Notes: a model not told the origin generated them from the sequence alone. DNA of 39,893 bases from JAWXBK01 sp040878185 (GCA_040878185.1 JBBDMS010000006.1:1-39893); one strand, 5' to 3'. Numbered from the stretch's first letter, positions 7,553 to 16,692 are shown. Program-made: numbers and translations.

Positions 7553-8923
7553 ATGGCCGATGATTCTTCGAGAAACGCCGATCTTTCTGCCGCCCTGTCG
7601 GAAGCGGAAACGCGCTATATCGCGTCCAATCCGAAAAGCCGCGACCGGCACGATGTCGCAGGCAATGCGATGCCCGGCGGCAATACGCGAACGGTCCTGC
7701 ATTACGATCCGTTTCCACTCGCCTGGGCAAGGGGTGAAGAAAACCGCCTGACCGATCTGGACGGGCATGTTTATGCGGATTTCCTTGGCGAATACACGGC
7801 GGGGCTTTACGGCCATTCCGATCCCATCATTCAGGACGCCGTAAAGAAGGCTCTGGGCGACGGCATCGTGCTCGGCGGTCCAAACGGGTACGAGGGCCAG
7901 CTCGCGAAAGCGATCTGCGATCGCTTCCCGTCTCTCGATCTGGTGCGCTTCTGCAATTCCGGCACCGAGGCCAACCTCCTCGCGGTTCAGACCGCACGCT
8001 TCATGACGAAGCGCGACCGCGTCATGGTGTTCGAAGCCGGCTATCACGGCAGCGTTTTCTATTTCGGCCATCACGGCAATCCGCTCAACTTTCCGATCGA
8101 CTGGGTGATCGGCCAATACAACGAGGTCGAACCGACCCGCGCGCAGATTCGCAAGTATGGGAGCGAGCTCGCTGCCATTCTGGTCGAACCGATGCAAGGG
8201 TCGGGCGGATGCATTCCGGGCGATCAGGCCTTTCTTGCGATGCTGCGCGAGGAAGCGACCCGGCACGGCATCGTGCTGATCTTCGATGAGGTGATGACGT
8301 CGCGCCTGTCACCGTCAGGCCGTCAGGGTTCGATCGGGATTATGCCGGACATGACCACCCTCGGAAAATATCTGGGCGGCGGATTGAGTTTCGGTGCGTT
8401 TGGCGGCCGCCGCGATCTGATGGAGCGGTTCGACCCCGCGCGCGACGACGCGATCGGTCATGCCGGCACATTCAACAACAACGTTCTGTCGATGGCCGCC
8501 GGGCTCGCGGGCATCACCAAGGTGTTCACCAGCGCCGAGGCGACGCGAATCAACGAACTGGGCGACAGCATGCGCGATCGTCTCAACGAATTGGCCGCCC
8601 GCCACAAGGCGCCGATGCAGGCAACAGGCGTCGGCTCGCTGCTTACCGTGCATTTCTCGGATCGACCGGTGCGCGGGCCGCGCGATGCGCACCCGCATGA
8701 TCCGGCGCGCGAACAGGTCATGAGCGCCGCGCTCAAGCTCTATCATCTCGACATGATGGCGGCCGGGCAGTATATCGCGCGCCGCGGGTTCATCGCGCTG
8801 TCGCTGCCGATGCGCGACAAGGATATCGACCGGTTCCTCGAAGCGACTGACGAATTTCTCTCGACCCGGGGTCGGGTGCTGCGGGCCGCCTTCGATCAGC
8901 TCGCTTCGGCCTCGCCGAGATAG
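7553..8923 (+). CDS. Class III PLP aminotransferase / aminomutase-like protein
   Basis: The protein has 456 aa. It has the fold-type I class III layout seen in glutamate-1-semialdehyde aminomutase relatives: VAGNAMPGGNTRT near the N-terminus, FCNSGTEANLLAVQTAR for the phosphate loop, VLIFDEVMTSRLSPSG with the PLP-ring Asp, and the Schiff-base lysine K272 in TLGKYLGGGLSFGAFGG. Catabolic members of this group are often annotated simply as aspartate aminotransferase family protein. A heme role is unlikely from context, since no heme gene is nearby. GGGGAG precedes the ATG at 7553. The last 28 bp overlap the end of the convergent thiQ gene. Confidence 0.87.
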   Translation: MADDSSRNADLSAALSEAETRYIASNPKSRDRHDVAGNAMPGGNTRTVLHYDPFPLAWARGEENRLTDLDGHVYADFLGEYTAGLYGHSDPIIQDAVKKALGDGIVLGGPNGYEGQLAKAICDRFPSLDLVRFCNSGTEANLLAVQTARFMTKRDRVMVFEAGYHGSVFYFGHHGNPLNFPIDWVIGQYNEVEPTRAQIRKYGSELAAILVEPMQGSGGCIPGDQAFLAMLREEATRHGIVLIFDEVMTSRLSPSGRQGSIGIMPDMTTLGKYLGGGLSFGAFGGRRDLMERFDPARDDAIGHAGTFNNNVLSMAAGLAGITKVFTSAEATRINELGDSMRDRLNELAARHKAPMQATGVGSLLTVHFSDRPVRGPRDAHPHDPAREQVMSAALKLYHLDMMAAGQYIARRGFIALSLPMRDKDIDRFLEATDEFLSTRGRVLRAAFDQLASASPR

Positions 8924-9612
8924 GCATCGAGTTCGGGATCGTTGCGGATCCCGAAAAGCACATCCGGCGGCGCGACATGCCGGATTTCGCCGGCCAGCAC
9001 GAAGGCGACCAGGCTCGCGTATCGGCGCGCATCCGCCGGCTGGTGCGTGACCATCACGACGGTCAGCGCGTGATCGCGCCGCAACCGCTCGACCATGTCC
9101 AGCATATCGTCGCGCATTCGGGGCCCCAGCGCGGCAAAGGGCTCGTCGAGCAGCAGGATGGGCTTGTCGCGCACGAGACAGCGCGCCAGTGCGACGCGCT
9201 GGCGTTCGCCCCCGGAGAGCTGCGCCGGCAGACGATGCTCGAACCGCTCGAGCCCGACCTCGGCGAGCGCCGCGCGGACCCGGTCGCGATCGGCTGCGTT
9301 CAGTCGAAGCCCCGGATCGATCCCCAATCCGACATTCGCCGCGACATCGAGATGCGCGAACAGATTATGGTCCTGAAATAGCATCGTGACCGGACGCTCC
9401 GCGGGCGAAGCGCCTTTCATATCCCGACCCGATAACCGGATCGTGCCTGAGATCGGACGATCGAAGCCCGCGATCAGATTGAGCAGTGTGCTCTTACCGG
9501 CGCCGCTCGGCCCGAAGGCGACGAGGAACGCCTCGTCCGGCACGGTCAACGCAAACCGCATCGCCATGTCCTCATAGCGGAACGCGACGTTGTCGAGCTC
9601 AATGGCGGACAA
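8896..9612 (-). CDS. thiQ: Thiamine ABC transporter ATP-binding protein ThiQ
   Basis: The protein has 238 aa from a TTG start at 9612 (L then SAIELDNVAFRYEDMAMRF). This start is chosen because ThiQ proteins begin just before this strand and the codon overlaps the thiP stop. The open frame extends to 9687 but only into thiP coding sequence. Walker A GPSGAGKS is at 34-41, the Q-loop Q80 in MLFQDHNLFAHL, signature LSGGERQR at 132-139, and Walker B ILLLDEP about 152-158. ThiQ powers import of thiamine and its phosphates. It is the last gene of thiBPQ. Its 3' end overlaps the convergent aminotransferase. Confidence 0.93.
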   Translation of the reverse strand: MSAIELDNVAFRYEDMAMRFALTVPDEAFLVAFGPSGAGKSTLLNLIAGFDRPISGTIRLSGRDMKGASPAERPVTMLFQDHNLFAHLDVAANVGLGIDPGLRLNAADRDRVRAALAEVGLERFEHRLPAQLSGGERQRVALARCLVRDKPILLLDEPFAALGPRMRDDMLDMVERLRRDHALTVVMVTHQPADARRYASLVAFVLAGEIRHVAPPDVLFGIRNDPELDAYLGEAEAS

Positions 9613-11242
9613 GACGGCGCCCTCCGACAATGCGTTCGATCCCGACAAAGAGCAGCATGACGAGAAGGAGAAGAAAGAGCGCGACACCCGCCGCCTCGCT
9701 TATCCGATAGCCGGCAAGAAGCTGATAGAGCAGCAATGGCAGCGTCGCATTCTCGGGCGTGCCGAACAGCGCGATCGCCGCCAGATCGCCGAGTGCGAGG
9801 GTCACGGCAAGTGCCAGCGCAAAGCCGATCGACGACCGCAATTGCGGCCATTCGATCAGCCGCCAGCGATTCCAGCCGGCGAGCCCGAGCGAGGCGCAGA
9901 GCCGGTCATGAAGCGCAGCCGATTGCATCAGCGGCGGCCCGATCAGCCGCATCGCATAGGGCAAGGCTAGCAGCGCCGTCAGCAGCACGACCGGCGCCAG
10001 CGACCAGCGGAACGGGCCGATCAGACCGACCAGCAGCAGGAACAAGCCGGCGCCCACCGCCAGCGGTGACAAACCGAGCACGATCGAACCCGCAAGATCG
10101 AGCGCGCGGCCGGTGGCGACGGCACCGCGCGCAGCGAGGCGACGGATCGATATTTGCAGGGCAAATGCGATGACGATCGAGAGCGTCCCCGCCGCCACGG
10201 CGACGACAAGGCTGCGCGCCGCCGCCTGCCAGAGCCGGCTGTCGCCCCAGATGGCGAACGCATCCCACGCCAGTCCCGCCACGACGATCGCTGCCAGCGG
10301 CAGCAGCAGGAACAGCGCCGCGACGAGGATCACCGCCGCATCCGCGACGATGCCGAACCCGCCGCCGCGATCCGGCCGGTCGGCCGGGCGTCCCGGTACC
10401 GCGAGCAGGTCGAACGGCCGCGTCCAGCGCTGTGCCGCGACCAGCACGACGATCGACAAAGCAAGCTGGGTCAGCGCCAGCAGCGCCGCGCGCGACGGGT
10501 CGAAATCGAACCGTAGCGCCTGATAGATCGCGACCTCGATGGTGGTTGCTGCCGGCCCGCCGCCCAATGTCAGCACGACGGCGAAACTCGTCATGCAGAG
10601 CATGAACACGACGGCCGCAACACCAGGCAGCCGTTCGCGCAGCAGCGGCCACTCGATCAGGCGAAAGATCGCGCCGCCGCGCATCCCGAGTTGCGCCGCC
10701 AGGCGCCAGGTTTCACCGGGAACACTCGTCCAGGCCGGCAACAACAGGCGCGTCGCCAGCGGCAGATTGAAGAAGGCATGGCCGATCAGAATGCCGGTCA
10801 GGCCATAGAGAAAGGTCTGCGGCTCGAATCCCAACATCGCACCGATCCGGTTGGCGAGCCCAGCCTGCCCGAAGATCGCGACGATACCGAAGACCGCGAC
10901 GATGACGGGGATCACCATGGGCAGCCCGAGCAACCGCACCAGCATCGCCCGCCCCGGAAACCGCGGTCGCCGCGCGAGTGCGCGTGCCAGCAGAACAGCC
11001 GGGACGACGCTGACCAGAGTCGAGAGCGCGGCCTGCAACAAGGTGAATCGAATGACGCGCCAGAGATAGGCATCGCCCAGCGCCGCACCGGCATCGGCGG
11101 GATCCATCTCGCCCAACAACGATGCAAACGCGGCGGCAATCAGCCCGGCCATTGCTGCGGCGAGCAGCAGGCCGGGCCACGCAGCACCCGGGACGGCGCG
11201 ATCCGTCGACGCGGCGGCTAGTCGCTCAGCGCGCGCAGCCAT
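9599..11242 (-). CDS. thiP: Thiamine ABC transporter permease ThiP
   Basis: The protein has 547 aa from ATG at 11242 (MAARAERLAAAST); ATG at 11254 is also possible. Both starts lie inside the 3' end of thiB, so translation is probably coupled. The length suits ThiP, which is a fused permease of two halves with about 12 membrane helices. Each half shows a BPD-type EAA-like loop, for example AQLGMRGGAIFRLIEWPLLR and the parallel LCASLGLAGWNRWRLIEWP in the second half. It forms the inner-membrane channel for periplasmic ThiB-bound thiamine. The open frame runs upstream to 11665 but that part is antisense-like thiB sequence. Confidence 0.92.
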   Translation of the reverse strand: MAARAERLAAASTDRAVPGAAWPGLLLAAAMAGLIAAAFASLLGEMDPADAGAALGDAYLWRVIRFTLLQAALSTLVSVVPAVLLARALARRPRFPGRAMLVRLLGLPMVIPVIVAVFGIVAIFGQAGLANRIGAMLGFEPQTFLYGLTGILIGHAFFNLPLATRLLLPAWTSVPGETWRLAAQLGMRGGAIFRLIEWPLLRERLPGVAAVVFMLCMTSFAVVLTLGGGPAATTIEVAIYQALRFDFDPSRAALLALTQLALSIVVLVAAQRWTRPFDLLAVPGRPADRPDRGGGFGIVADAAVILVAALFLLLPLAAIVVAGLAWDAFAIWGDSRLWQAAARSLVVAVAAGTLSIVIAFALQISIRRLAARGAVATGRALDLAGSIVLGLSPLAVGAGLFLLLVGLIGPFRWSLAPVVLLTALLALPYAMRLIGPPLMQSAALHDRLCASLGLAGWNRWRLIEWPQLRSSIGFALALAVTLALGDLAAIALFGTPENATLPLLLYQLLAGYRISEAAGVALFLLLLVMLLFVGIERIVGGRRLVRH

Positions 11243-12222
11243 TCGTCGATCCATTCGCCGCGCTTCTCGGCCACGGTTTCGGACGGAAACAACAGCGCCT
11301 TCCCCTCTGCACTCACGACATCCTCGAAGCCCTCGGGCAATGGATCGGACGGCGCGATCACCGGGTACATCCAGTTGCCGGCCGGGATGTGATTCTGAAA
11401 GCCGGCACTGAAAACAAAGGTCAGAAACTCCGCCGCCAGTTCCGGATCGTCGGCGACGATCGTGCGTCCCGCGACCTCGACCTGCATGTAATGGCCTTCG
11501 GCGAAGATCGCGGCCTTGTATCGCGTCTCGTCCTCGGCGTTGATGTGATAGGCCGGCGAGGTCGTATAGCTCAGCACGATCGGTGCCTCGCCATCGATAA
11601 ACATGCCATAGGCCTCGCTCCAGCCCGACGTGACGGTCAGAATCCGCTCGTTGAGCTGGCGCCATTTCGCCGGCGCCTCGTCGCCATAGACATGCCGCAT
11701 CCAGAGAAGCAAACCAAGACCGGGCGTACTGGTACGCGGATCCTCGATCACGATCTTTTCGGCGGGATCGCCGTTAATCAACGCGTCGAGACTGTCCGGC
11801 GGTGTCGCCACGCGCTCGCTGTCATAGACGAAGGCGAAATACCCGTAGTCGAACGGCACGAAATAGGAATCGTCCCAGCGATCCGTCCAGTCGAACGCAG
11901 GCATGGCGATCTCATGGGGAACGAACAGTCCGGTTGCAGCGGCCTCGGCCGTCAGGCTGCTGTCGAGCCCGAGCACGATATCCGCTTCCGTCGCTTCGCC
12001 TTCGAGGCGCAGCCGCGATAACAATGCCGCGGCGTCCTCGACGGCAACCCAGACAAGATCGCAGTCGCATTGCGCTTCAAAGGATTGCTCGATCGCCGGC
12101 CCCGGGCCCCATTCCGACACGAACGAACCGTAGGTGTAGACCGTGAGCGTGCGCGGTTCGTCGGCCGTTGCGGGCGCAATGCCGAGAAGGACAATCGCGA
12201 CGGCAATGGCAAAACAACGCAT
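11218..12222 (-). CDS. thiB: Thiamine-binding periplasmic protein ThiB
   Basis: The protein has 334 aa from ATG at 12222, with AGAGAGG 6 bases before it. A Sec signal peptide (MRCFAIAVAIVLLGIAPATA) ends about residue 20. Mature sequence TLTVYTYGSFVSEWGPGPAI is the ThiB opening. VPFDYGYFAFVYDSE and LTVTSGWSEAYGMF are conserved ligand-cleft segments, and GNWMYPVI is the usual C-terminal region. It captures thiamine, TMP or TPP in the periplasm and delivers it to ThiPQ. Transcript control is through the TPP riboswitch and ribosome-site hairpin just upstream. Confidence 0.94.
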   Translation of the reverse strand: MRCFAIAVAIVLLGIAPATADEPRTLTVYTYGSFVSEWGPGPAIEQSFEAQCDCDLVWVAVEDAAALLSRLRLEGEATEADIVLGLDSSLTAEAAATGLFVPHEIAMPAFDWTDRWDDSYFVPFDYGYFAFVYDSERVATPPDSLDALINGDPAEKIVIEDPRTSTPGLGLLLWMRHVYGDEAPAKWRQLNERILTVTSGWSEAYGMFIDGEAPIVLSYTTSPAYHINAEDETRYKAAIFAEGHYMQVEVAGRTIVADDPELAAEFLTFVFSAGFQNHIPAGNWMYPVIAPSDPLPEGFEDVVSAEGKALLFPSETVAEKRGEWIDEWLRALSD

Positions 12223-12227
12223 GACGA

Positions 12228-12259
12228 CCTCTCTTGCGTGGGTCGAACGGCAAGAAAGG
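12228..12259 (-). promoter_or_regulatory. Ribosome-site-sequestering hairpin of the thi leader
   Basis: On the minus strand CCTTTCTTGC (12259-12250) pairs with GCAAGAGAGG (12237-12228) across a 12-base loop, with nine Watson-Crick pairs and one G-U. The 3' arm contains the thiB Shine-Dalgarno AGAGAGG, so the hairpin would block initiation at 12222. The 5' arm also holds GCCTTTC (12260-12254), fully complementary to GAAAGGC in the aptamer (12374-12368). That gives a plausible alternative pairing. Formation in the TPP-bound state is inferred. Confidence 0.65.
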
Positions 12260-12297
12260 CAATGCATCGCTCGGGCAAAACGGGCTGGCATGGCTCA

Positions 12298-12389
12298 TCT
12301 CCCTCCGCCGGTATGACCCGGTTCAGGTTCATCGGGTTGGCGGATCCCTTGGGATCGCAGCCTCTCAGCCTTTCGGCACCCCGGCGAGT
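12298..12389 (-). ncRNA. TPP riboswitch (THI element)
   Basis: The minus strand carries the conserved aptamer words in order: GGGGTGCC, GGCTGAGAGG, AACCCGATGAACCTGA, CCGGGT and ATACCGGCGGAGGGA. This is a textbook THI box that binds thiamine pyrophosphate. It begins right after the promoter start point and ends about 75 bases before the thiB start, leaving room for the hairpin expression platform. By family knowledge, high TPP lowers expression of the transporter. Confidence 0.97.
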
Positions 12390-12402
12390 TTCCAATGAAC
12401 CG

Positions 12403-12431
12403 AATATGAGGGCATGCAGCCGAAATCTCAA
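12403..12431 (-). promoter_or_regulatory. thiB: Promoter of the thiBPQ operon
   Basis: On the minus strand a TTGAGA -35 box (12431-12426, 5/6 to consensus) is followed by a 17-bp spacer and CATATT as -10 (12408-12403, 4/6). The expected start point near 12396 is just ahead of the aptamer, as needed for a riboswitch leader. It lies between the phosphotransferase stop and the THI element. Confidence 0.6.
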
Positions 12432-12451
12432 TGGCGAAAACAACCGCCCGA

Positions 12452-13384
12452 TCAGGCGCCGGCTTCCGTCACCAGGGCCGTGAAATCCGGCGCATCGAGG
12501 ATGCGGCGACTGCGGGCAAGACGGCGCGGAACCATGTCGTCATGTGCCGCACGCGCACCCGGCAAGGCCGTCTGCGACGCAGCCCAGGCGGCGGCGAGGA
12601 GATCGAGCATCGCCTTGTAGAGCCTGAACGCGGCAACCGACGCGGTTCCCTGCTGGCTCGCATAGGCGGCCAGCAACGCGTCGTCCTCCGCCGGCGTGAG
12701 CCCGGCCTCGATCGCGAAATCGGCAAGATCCCAAACCGCGGTTGCCGGTGCCGAATATTCCCAATCGATGAACTGCACCGACCTGCGCCTGTCCGCGTTG
12801 TTAAGAAGCAGATTGGCGGGTACCGGATCGACATGGCTCGGCACCAGATGACGCTCGAGCCGCGCAAGCACCGGCTCGACATGTGTCCGCACGCTTTGCC
12901 AGACCGTCGCGACCGATGCCCCCGCGATGCCGGCGATATCGAGATAATGATCCATGGTCGGCGCGAGACGCATCTCACCCCGAAACGACGCGCCCGAGTA
13001 ATGAAGCCGCGCAAGCGCAAGTCCGACCGCCGCGATTGCCGCGTGCCGGTCCGGCGCGCGATCGAACGAGCGATGATCCTTGAGGAAGACCGTCACCATC
13101 AGGCCCGACGCCGCGTCCTCGAACAGGATCGGCGGCGCCAGATCGAGCGCGGCCGCGAGCCGATGGTTATGCGCCTCGCGCGCCCGATCGAGATACGGCG
13201 CGGGATTGGCAAGCCGCAGCACAAAATCCCCGCCCGGCCCGGCGATACGCCACACGCGGTTGGTCAGGCTGTCGAGCGAGGCAACCCGCCAGCTCCCGGC
13301 CGGATGCGCGGCCAGAAACGGAACATCGGAGAGCGCCTGCGCGATCCCCAAGTCGGGCGCCACGTCGATCGCGCGATCGGGCAA
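12452..13384 (-). CDS. Phosphotransferase of the choline/ethanolamine kinase or thiamine kinase type
   Basis: The protein has 310 aa with a TTG start at 13384, 5 bp after the stop of the Rieske gene; no ATG is nearby. The eukaryotic-like kinase fold (APH/ChoK) is shown by the catalytic loop H184-V-D186...N191 (SHVDPVPANLLL) and the metal-binding D207 in FIDWEYS. SLTNRVWRI with FVLRLAN provides the nucleotide-binding strands. The SxTNxxW opening is typical of choline-kinase-like proteins. It sits between the Rieske gene and the thiamine operon, so either a choline/amino-alcohol kinase or a ThiK-like thiamine kinase is possible. Cotranscription with the Rieske gene favours the first. Confidence 0.75.
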   Translation of the reverse strand: MPDRAIDVAPDLGIAQALSDVPFLAAHPAGSWRVASLDSLTNRVWRIAGPGGDFVLRLANPAPYLDRAREAHNHRLAAALDLAPPILFEDAASGLMVTVFLKDHRSFDRAPDRHAAIAAVGLALARLHYSGASFRGEMRLAPTMDHYLDIAGIAGASVATVWQSVRTHVEPVLARLERHLVPSHVDPVPANLLLNNADRRRSVQFIDWEYSAPATAVWDLADFAIEAGLTPAEDDALLAAYASQQGTASVAAFRLYKAMLDLLAAAWAASQTALPGARAAHDDMVPRRLARSRRILDAPDFTALVTEAGA

Positions 13385-13389
13385 AATCG

Positions 13390-14976
13390 TCAGCCGTCGA
13401 GTGCGACGAACTGCATCGCCTGGTGCGCCACGCGGCGCGCATGCTTGCGCTTCAGCGGCGAATGCAGGAAGCGGTTCAGACCGGCAAGCACGAGCACCTC
13501 CTGCGCGCCGGCGGCGCCCGATACGATCTCCTCATGCGCCGCGAGCGTCGTCTTCAGCAGATGCACCGAGACGATGAACGCCTCGCGCGCATGATCGAAC
13601 AGCCCGTAGACGGCGGATGCGAAGAAATGCTCAGAATCGCACACGGCCCAGTCCTCCGCCTCGACCGACGGATCAAGGAAGCCGGCGTTGCGCCCGGACT
13701 GCAACGCGACCTGTAGCAGTCCCTGCGGCCAGAGCTCGGGATATTTCGTGCAGGCGATGCGCACCGCGTTCGAGAAGGTGATGCCATGCGTCACGTCGAG
13801 CCAGCTTGCATTGTCGGCAATCGGACCGTCGGTGCGGTTCATCACACCGAGATCGAAATGCAGCAAGGCATGAGCGCTGGCGCCGAGCACGGCTTCATAG
13901 AGGCCGGCAGGCGGTTCACTGCCATGCAGCGATAGGAGCGCCATCCCTTTTGCCGCGTTGAGTCCGGCGAGATCGCCGCCGTCCAGCCGCTTGCCGTTGC
14001 CGCCCTTGCCCCATTGCGCGAGCGCGGTCTCATAGCTGCGGAACTCGGGCAGATACTCTTCGCGCGTCGTATAAATGAACTCGCGCACGAGCGACCGCAG
14101 CAGTGGCGCCATGACCGAATTGCCGAGCCGTTCGATCAGGCGCGCCGCCTTGGTCACGTAGATGATCGAATGGCCGAAGCCGTTGTAATGCGACAGAGCT
14201 GCCGTCGCGAACGCGCGCTCGAGCGCAGGCCAGCCAAGACCCGCCGACAATGCGCCGTTGAGACAGGCGATCGCCACGTTCTCGTCCTCGGCATCGACCG
14301 CCGCGAGAAAGGCACGCTCGTCCCACGCGGTCTCGGCATCGCTGTAGGGATAGGTGGGTTCGCGCAGGATATCGTCGGCGAGATGGCCGACGATTTCGAC
14401 CAGGCAGACGAGCTGGGATTCCGCATCGCCCTGACGCCGGTCGTACAGAGCGAGCCAGTCGGCAGCACCCGCAAAGGCATGGGTCCAGCCGAACTCGAAG
14501 CGATCCCACGACCAGTCGATCGCCGCGCGCACCGCATCGACCGGATCGGCACCGAGCAGCCGCAGCCGCGCGATCTCGCGCGCCATGCGCTCGTAGTCGT
14601 TGTCGACGAAGGATTCGTGCAGATTGCCCATCAGCTCGGCGCGCCGTTGCTCGAACGGAGGATCCGCGATATCGAGCCAGATCTCGTCGCCACGCAGCTC
14701 GACCGGATAGACGCGCAGCCGCTCGCCCAGGCCGTAGGCGTTCTCGCCGGTCTTCAGATCGAACTTCCAGTTATGCCAGTTGCAGGTCAGCCGGCACTGA
14801 TCGTCGAGCGAACCCTCGCGCAGCGGATAGCCTTCATGCGGGCAGCGATTGTTACAGGCGAAGATGCCGGCATCGGTCAGGAACAGTGCGATCTGCTTGC
14901 CGTCGAGTCGCACGACCGCACGGCCGTTCTTCTCCAGTTTTTCCCGGCTTGTGGCCTGAACCCAATGCGCTGCCAT
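13390..14976 (-). CDS. Rieske 2Fe-2S protein with a long uncharacterised C-terminal region
   Basis: The protein has 528 aa. Residues 1-110 are a Rieske domain with C45-x-H47 (CPH) and C65-x2-H68 (CNWH). The remaining 400 or so residues are not the usual ring-hydroxylase catalytic domain: I see no 2-His-1-carboxylate Fe site of the D/E-x3-D-x2-H-x4-H type. It is mostly helical with His-containing blocks (ALSHYNGFGHSIIYV, ALLHFDLGV, DVTHGITFSNAVR) that may bind a metal or cofactor. A distant resemblance to questin-oxidase-like proteins is a weak impression only. An AAGGAGGG site lies 10 bases before the ATG at 14976. A phosphotransferase follows after 5 bp. Confidence 0.8.
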   Translation of the reverse strand: MAAHWVQATSREKLEKNGRAVVRLDGKQIALFLTDAGIFACNNRCPHEGYPLREGSLDDQCRLTCNWHNWKFDLKTGENAYGLGERLRVYPVELRGDEIWLDIADPPFEQRRAELMGNLHESFVDNDYERMAREIARLRLLGADPVDAVRAAIDWSWDRFEFGWTHAFAGAADWLALYDRRQGDAESQLVCLVEIVGHLADDILREPTYPYSDAETAWDERAFLAAVDAEDENVAIACLNGALSAGLGWPALERAFATAALSHYNGFGHSIIYVTKAARLIERLGNSVMAPLLRSLVREFIYTTREEYLPEFRSYETALAQWGKGGNGKRLDGGDLAGLNAAKGMALLSLHGSEPPAGLYEAVLGASAHALLHFDLGVMNRTDGPIADNASWLDVTHGITFSNAVRIACTKYPELWPQGLLQVALQSGRNAGFLDPSVEAEDWAVCDSEHFFASAVYGLFDHAREAFIVSVHLLKTTLAAHEEIVSGAAGAQEVLVLAGLNRFLHSPLKRKHARRVAHQAMQFVALDG

Positions 14977-15075
14977 GCGATCCGCCCTCCTTCGTTCTAA
15001 GGGTCGGAACGCCGCGCCCCCAAGTCAACCCGAGGCGAATTGGGGTTTTGCATTTTGTGGTTATTGGCGCCGGAT

Positions 15076-16614
15076 TTACTGGCCTTTCTGCATGTTGCGG
15101 CCGGCGTCCATCGGCGTGTCGGGATCGAGCGGATAGATCGGCCGGCGCACCTTGTCGAACGGGAAGAGCGCGTAATCCGATGCGGTCACGCCGACGCCGT
15201 CGACGAGCACGATATGCTTCGCGATCGGTTCGAAGCCGGCGCGGAAATGCTGCCGCGACTTGATCAGCAGATATTTCTTCGCGGTCGGATCGATACCGCA
15301 ATGGGTGAACACGCCGAGATCGAACGGTTCCGATCGCTGCTCGCTGATCAGGATCTGGATTTTGCCGGTATCGAGCACGACCGTGCGCCCGATATTGACG
15401 GTGACACCGGTCATCATCGGGCCGGTCACCTTCCAGCGTCCGTCGGTGATGCAGCGCACGCGGCCGGTGATTTCGAGCGGTTCGCCCTTCTTCTGGATCG
15501 TCGGCATGTCGGTGCGGCCACCGACCTTCAGCGTTACGGTGGCGCCGACCCCGGCCTCGACCAGTTTCGCGACCGCCTCGGGATCGCAGATCGGGCCGGC
15601 CGCGACATCTTCGAACCCGCGTTTGATGACTTCGTCGAGTAGCAGCATCACATCCTGCGAGCCGCCCGATGCCGTGTTGTCGGCATGATCGACCAGGATG
15701 ATCGGACCGCCCGCCTCGCGGCCGCCATCGAGCGTCTTCGCCCGTTCCAGTGCCGCATCCATCGGTGCGCCCTTGAACAGCATCCCCTCGCGCTTCTCCC
15801 AGGCTTCGGCAAACAAACTGTCGAGCAGCGCCTGCGCGGCGGCGGGATCGCGATCGCCGACGATGATTGCACCGAGCCCGACATGTGGGATGTCGGCGAG
15901 AGCAAATCCGCCAAACACCGAGGCATTCAGCACCTGCCCGCTGGCTTCGGCCGTCTGCGCCCGCGCCATGATCGACTTCATCGGCTCGAATTGCGGCGCA
16001 TGGGCCAGCGTATGCGAGAGGATCGGCAGCGAGCCCCAGACCATGACCGGTACGACCTCGCCCGCCAGCGCGCGCTTCAGCGTGGCGCCGGCGCGGCGGC
16101 CGGTCTCGTACATGTCGATATGCGGGTAAGTGCAGTATCCCGTCACAACGGTCGCGTTCTCGACGATCCGCCGCGTGAGGTTCGCATGGAAATCAAGCGA
16201 CACGGCGATCGGAATGCCGGGCGCGATCATGCGGATCCGCGCCAGCAGCTCGCCCTCGCCGTCGTCGGTATGTTCGGCCACCATCGCGCCATGCAGATCG
16301 AGCAGCACGGCATCGCAGCCGGCGCGGACGGCATCGCAGATCGCGCCGGCCATATGTTCGTAAGCCTCCCGCGTCACCAGCCCGCTCGGATGGGCATTGG
16401 CGGCGATCGGCACGACCAGCTCGGCCTTTTCCTGCTCGGCGAGGTCGATGAAGGCAGCGATGCCCATATTCGTGCCCCGGAAGGCGGCGATCGCCGCGGC
16501 ACCCGTCGGCGGGCCCTGTTTGTCGCCGCGGCCGAACGCCGTCAGCCCCGTGGGCATCGGCGAGAACGTATTGGTCTCGTGCTCCATCATCGCCACCACG
16601 AACCGCCGTGCCAT
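15076..16614 (-). CDS. M81 family metallopeptidase, MlrC-like
   Basis: The protein has 512 aa from ATG at 16614 (MARRFVVAMMEHETNTFSPM), the canonical MlrC opening. The N-terminal DUF1485-type domain has LDLHGAMVAEHTDDGEGELL and AVSLDFHANLT. The C-terminal MlrC domain has ILVDHADNTASGGSQD and later FDLGVFTHCGIDPTAKKYLLIKSRQHF. MlrC was named for the last step of microcystin-LR breakdown, but most homologs act on unknown small peptides or amides. It is divergent from soxB, and its upstream region is the 29-bp repeat array. The frame stays open upstream through that array, which I do not take as coding. Confidence 0.92.
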   Translation of the reverse strand: MARRFVVAMMEHETNTFSPMPTGLTAFGRGDKQGPPTGAAAIAAFRGTNMGIAAFIDLAEQEKAELVVPIAANAHPSGLVTREAYEHMAGAICDAVRAGCDAVLLDLHGAMVAEHTDDGEGELLARIRMIAPGIPIAVSLDFHANLTRRIVENATVVTGYCTYPHIDMYETGRRAGATLKRALAGEVVPVMVWGSLPILSHTLAHAPQFEPMKSIMARAQTAEASGQVLNASVFGGFALADIPHVGLGAIIVGDRDPAAAQALLDSLFAEAWEKREGMLFKGAPMDAALERAKTLDGGREAGGPIILVDHADNTASGGSQDVMLLLDEVIKRGFEDVAAGPICDPEAVAKLVEAGVGATVTLKVGGRTDMPTIQKKGEPLEITGRVRCITDGRWKVTGPMMTGVTVNIGRTVVLDTGKIQILISEQRSEPFDLGVFTHCGIDPTAKKYLLIKSRQHFRAGFEPIAKHIVLVDGVGVTASDYALFPFDKVRRPIYPLDPDTPMDAGRNMQKGQ

Positions 16615-16692
16615 CAAACCTGCTCCCTTCCATTGCCGTTCGAGCGCGCCGCGGGACGATCCCGCCGCTGCTTGGCCAGACCGGGCGACCCT

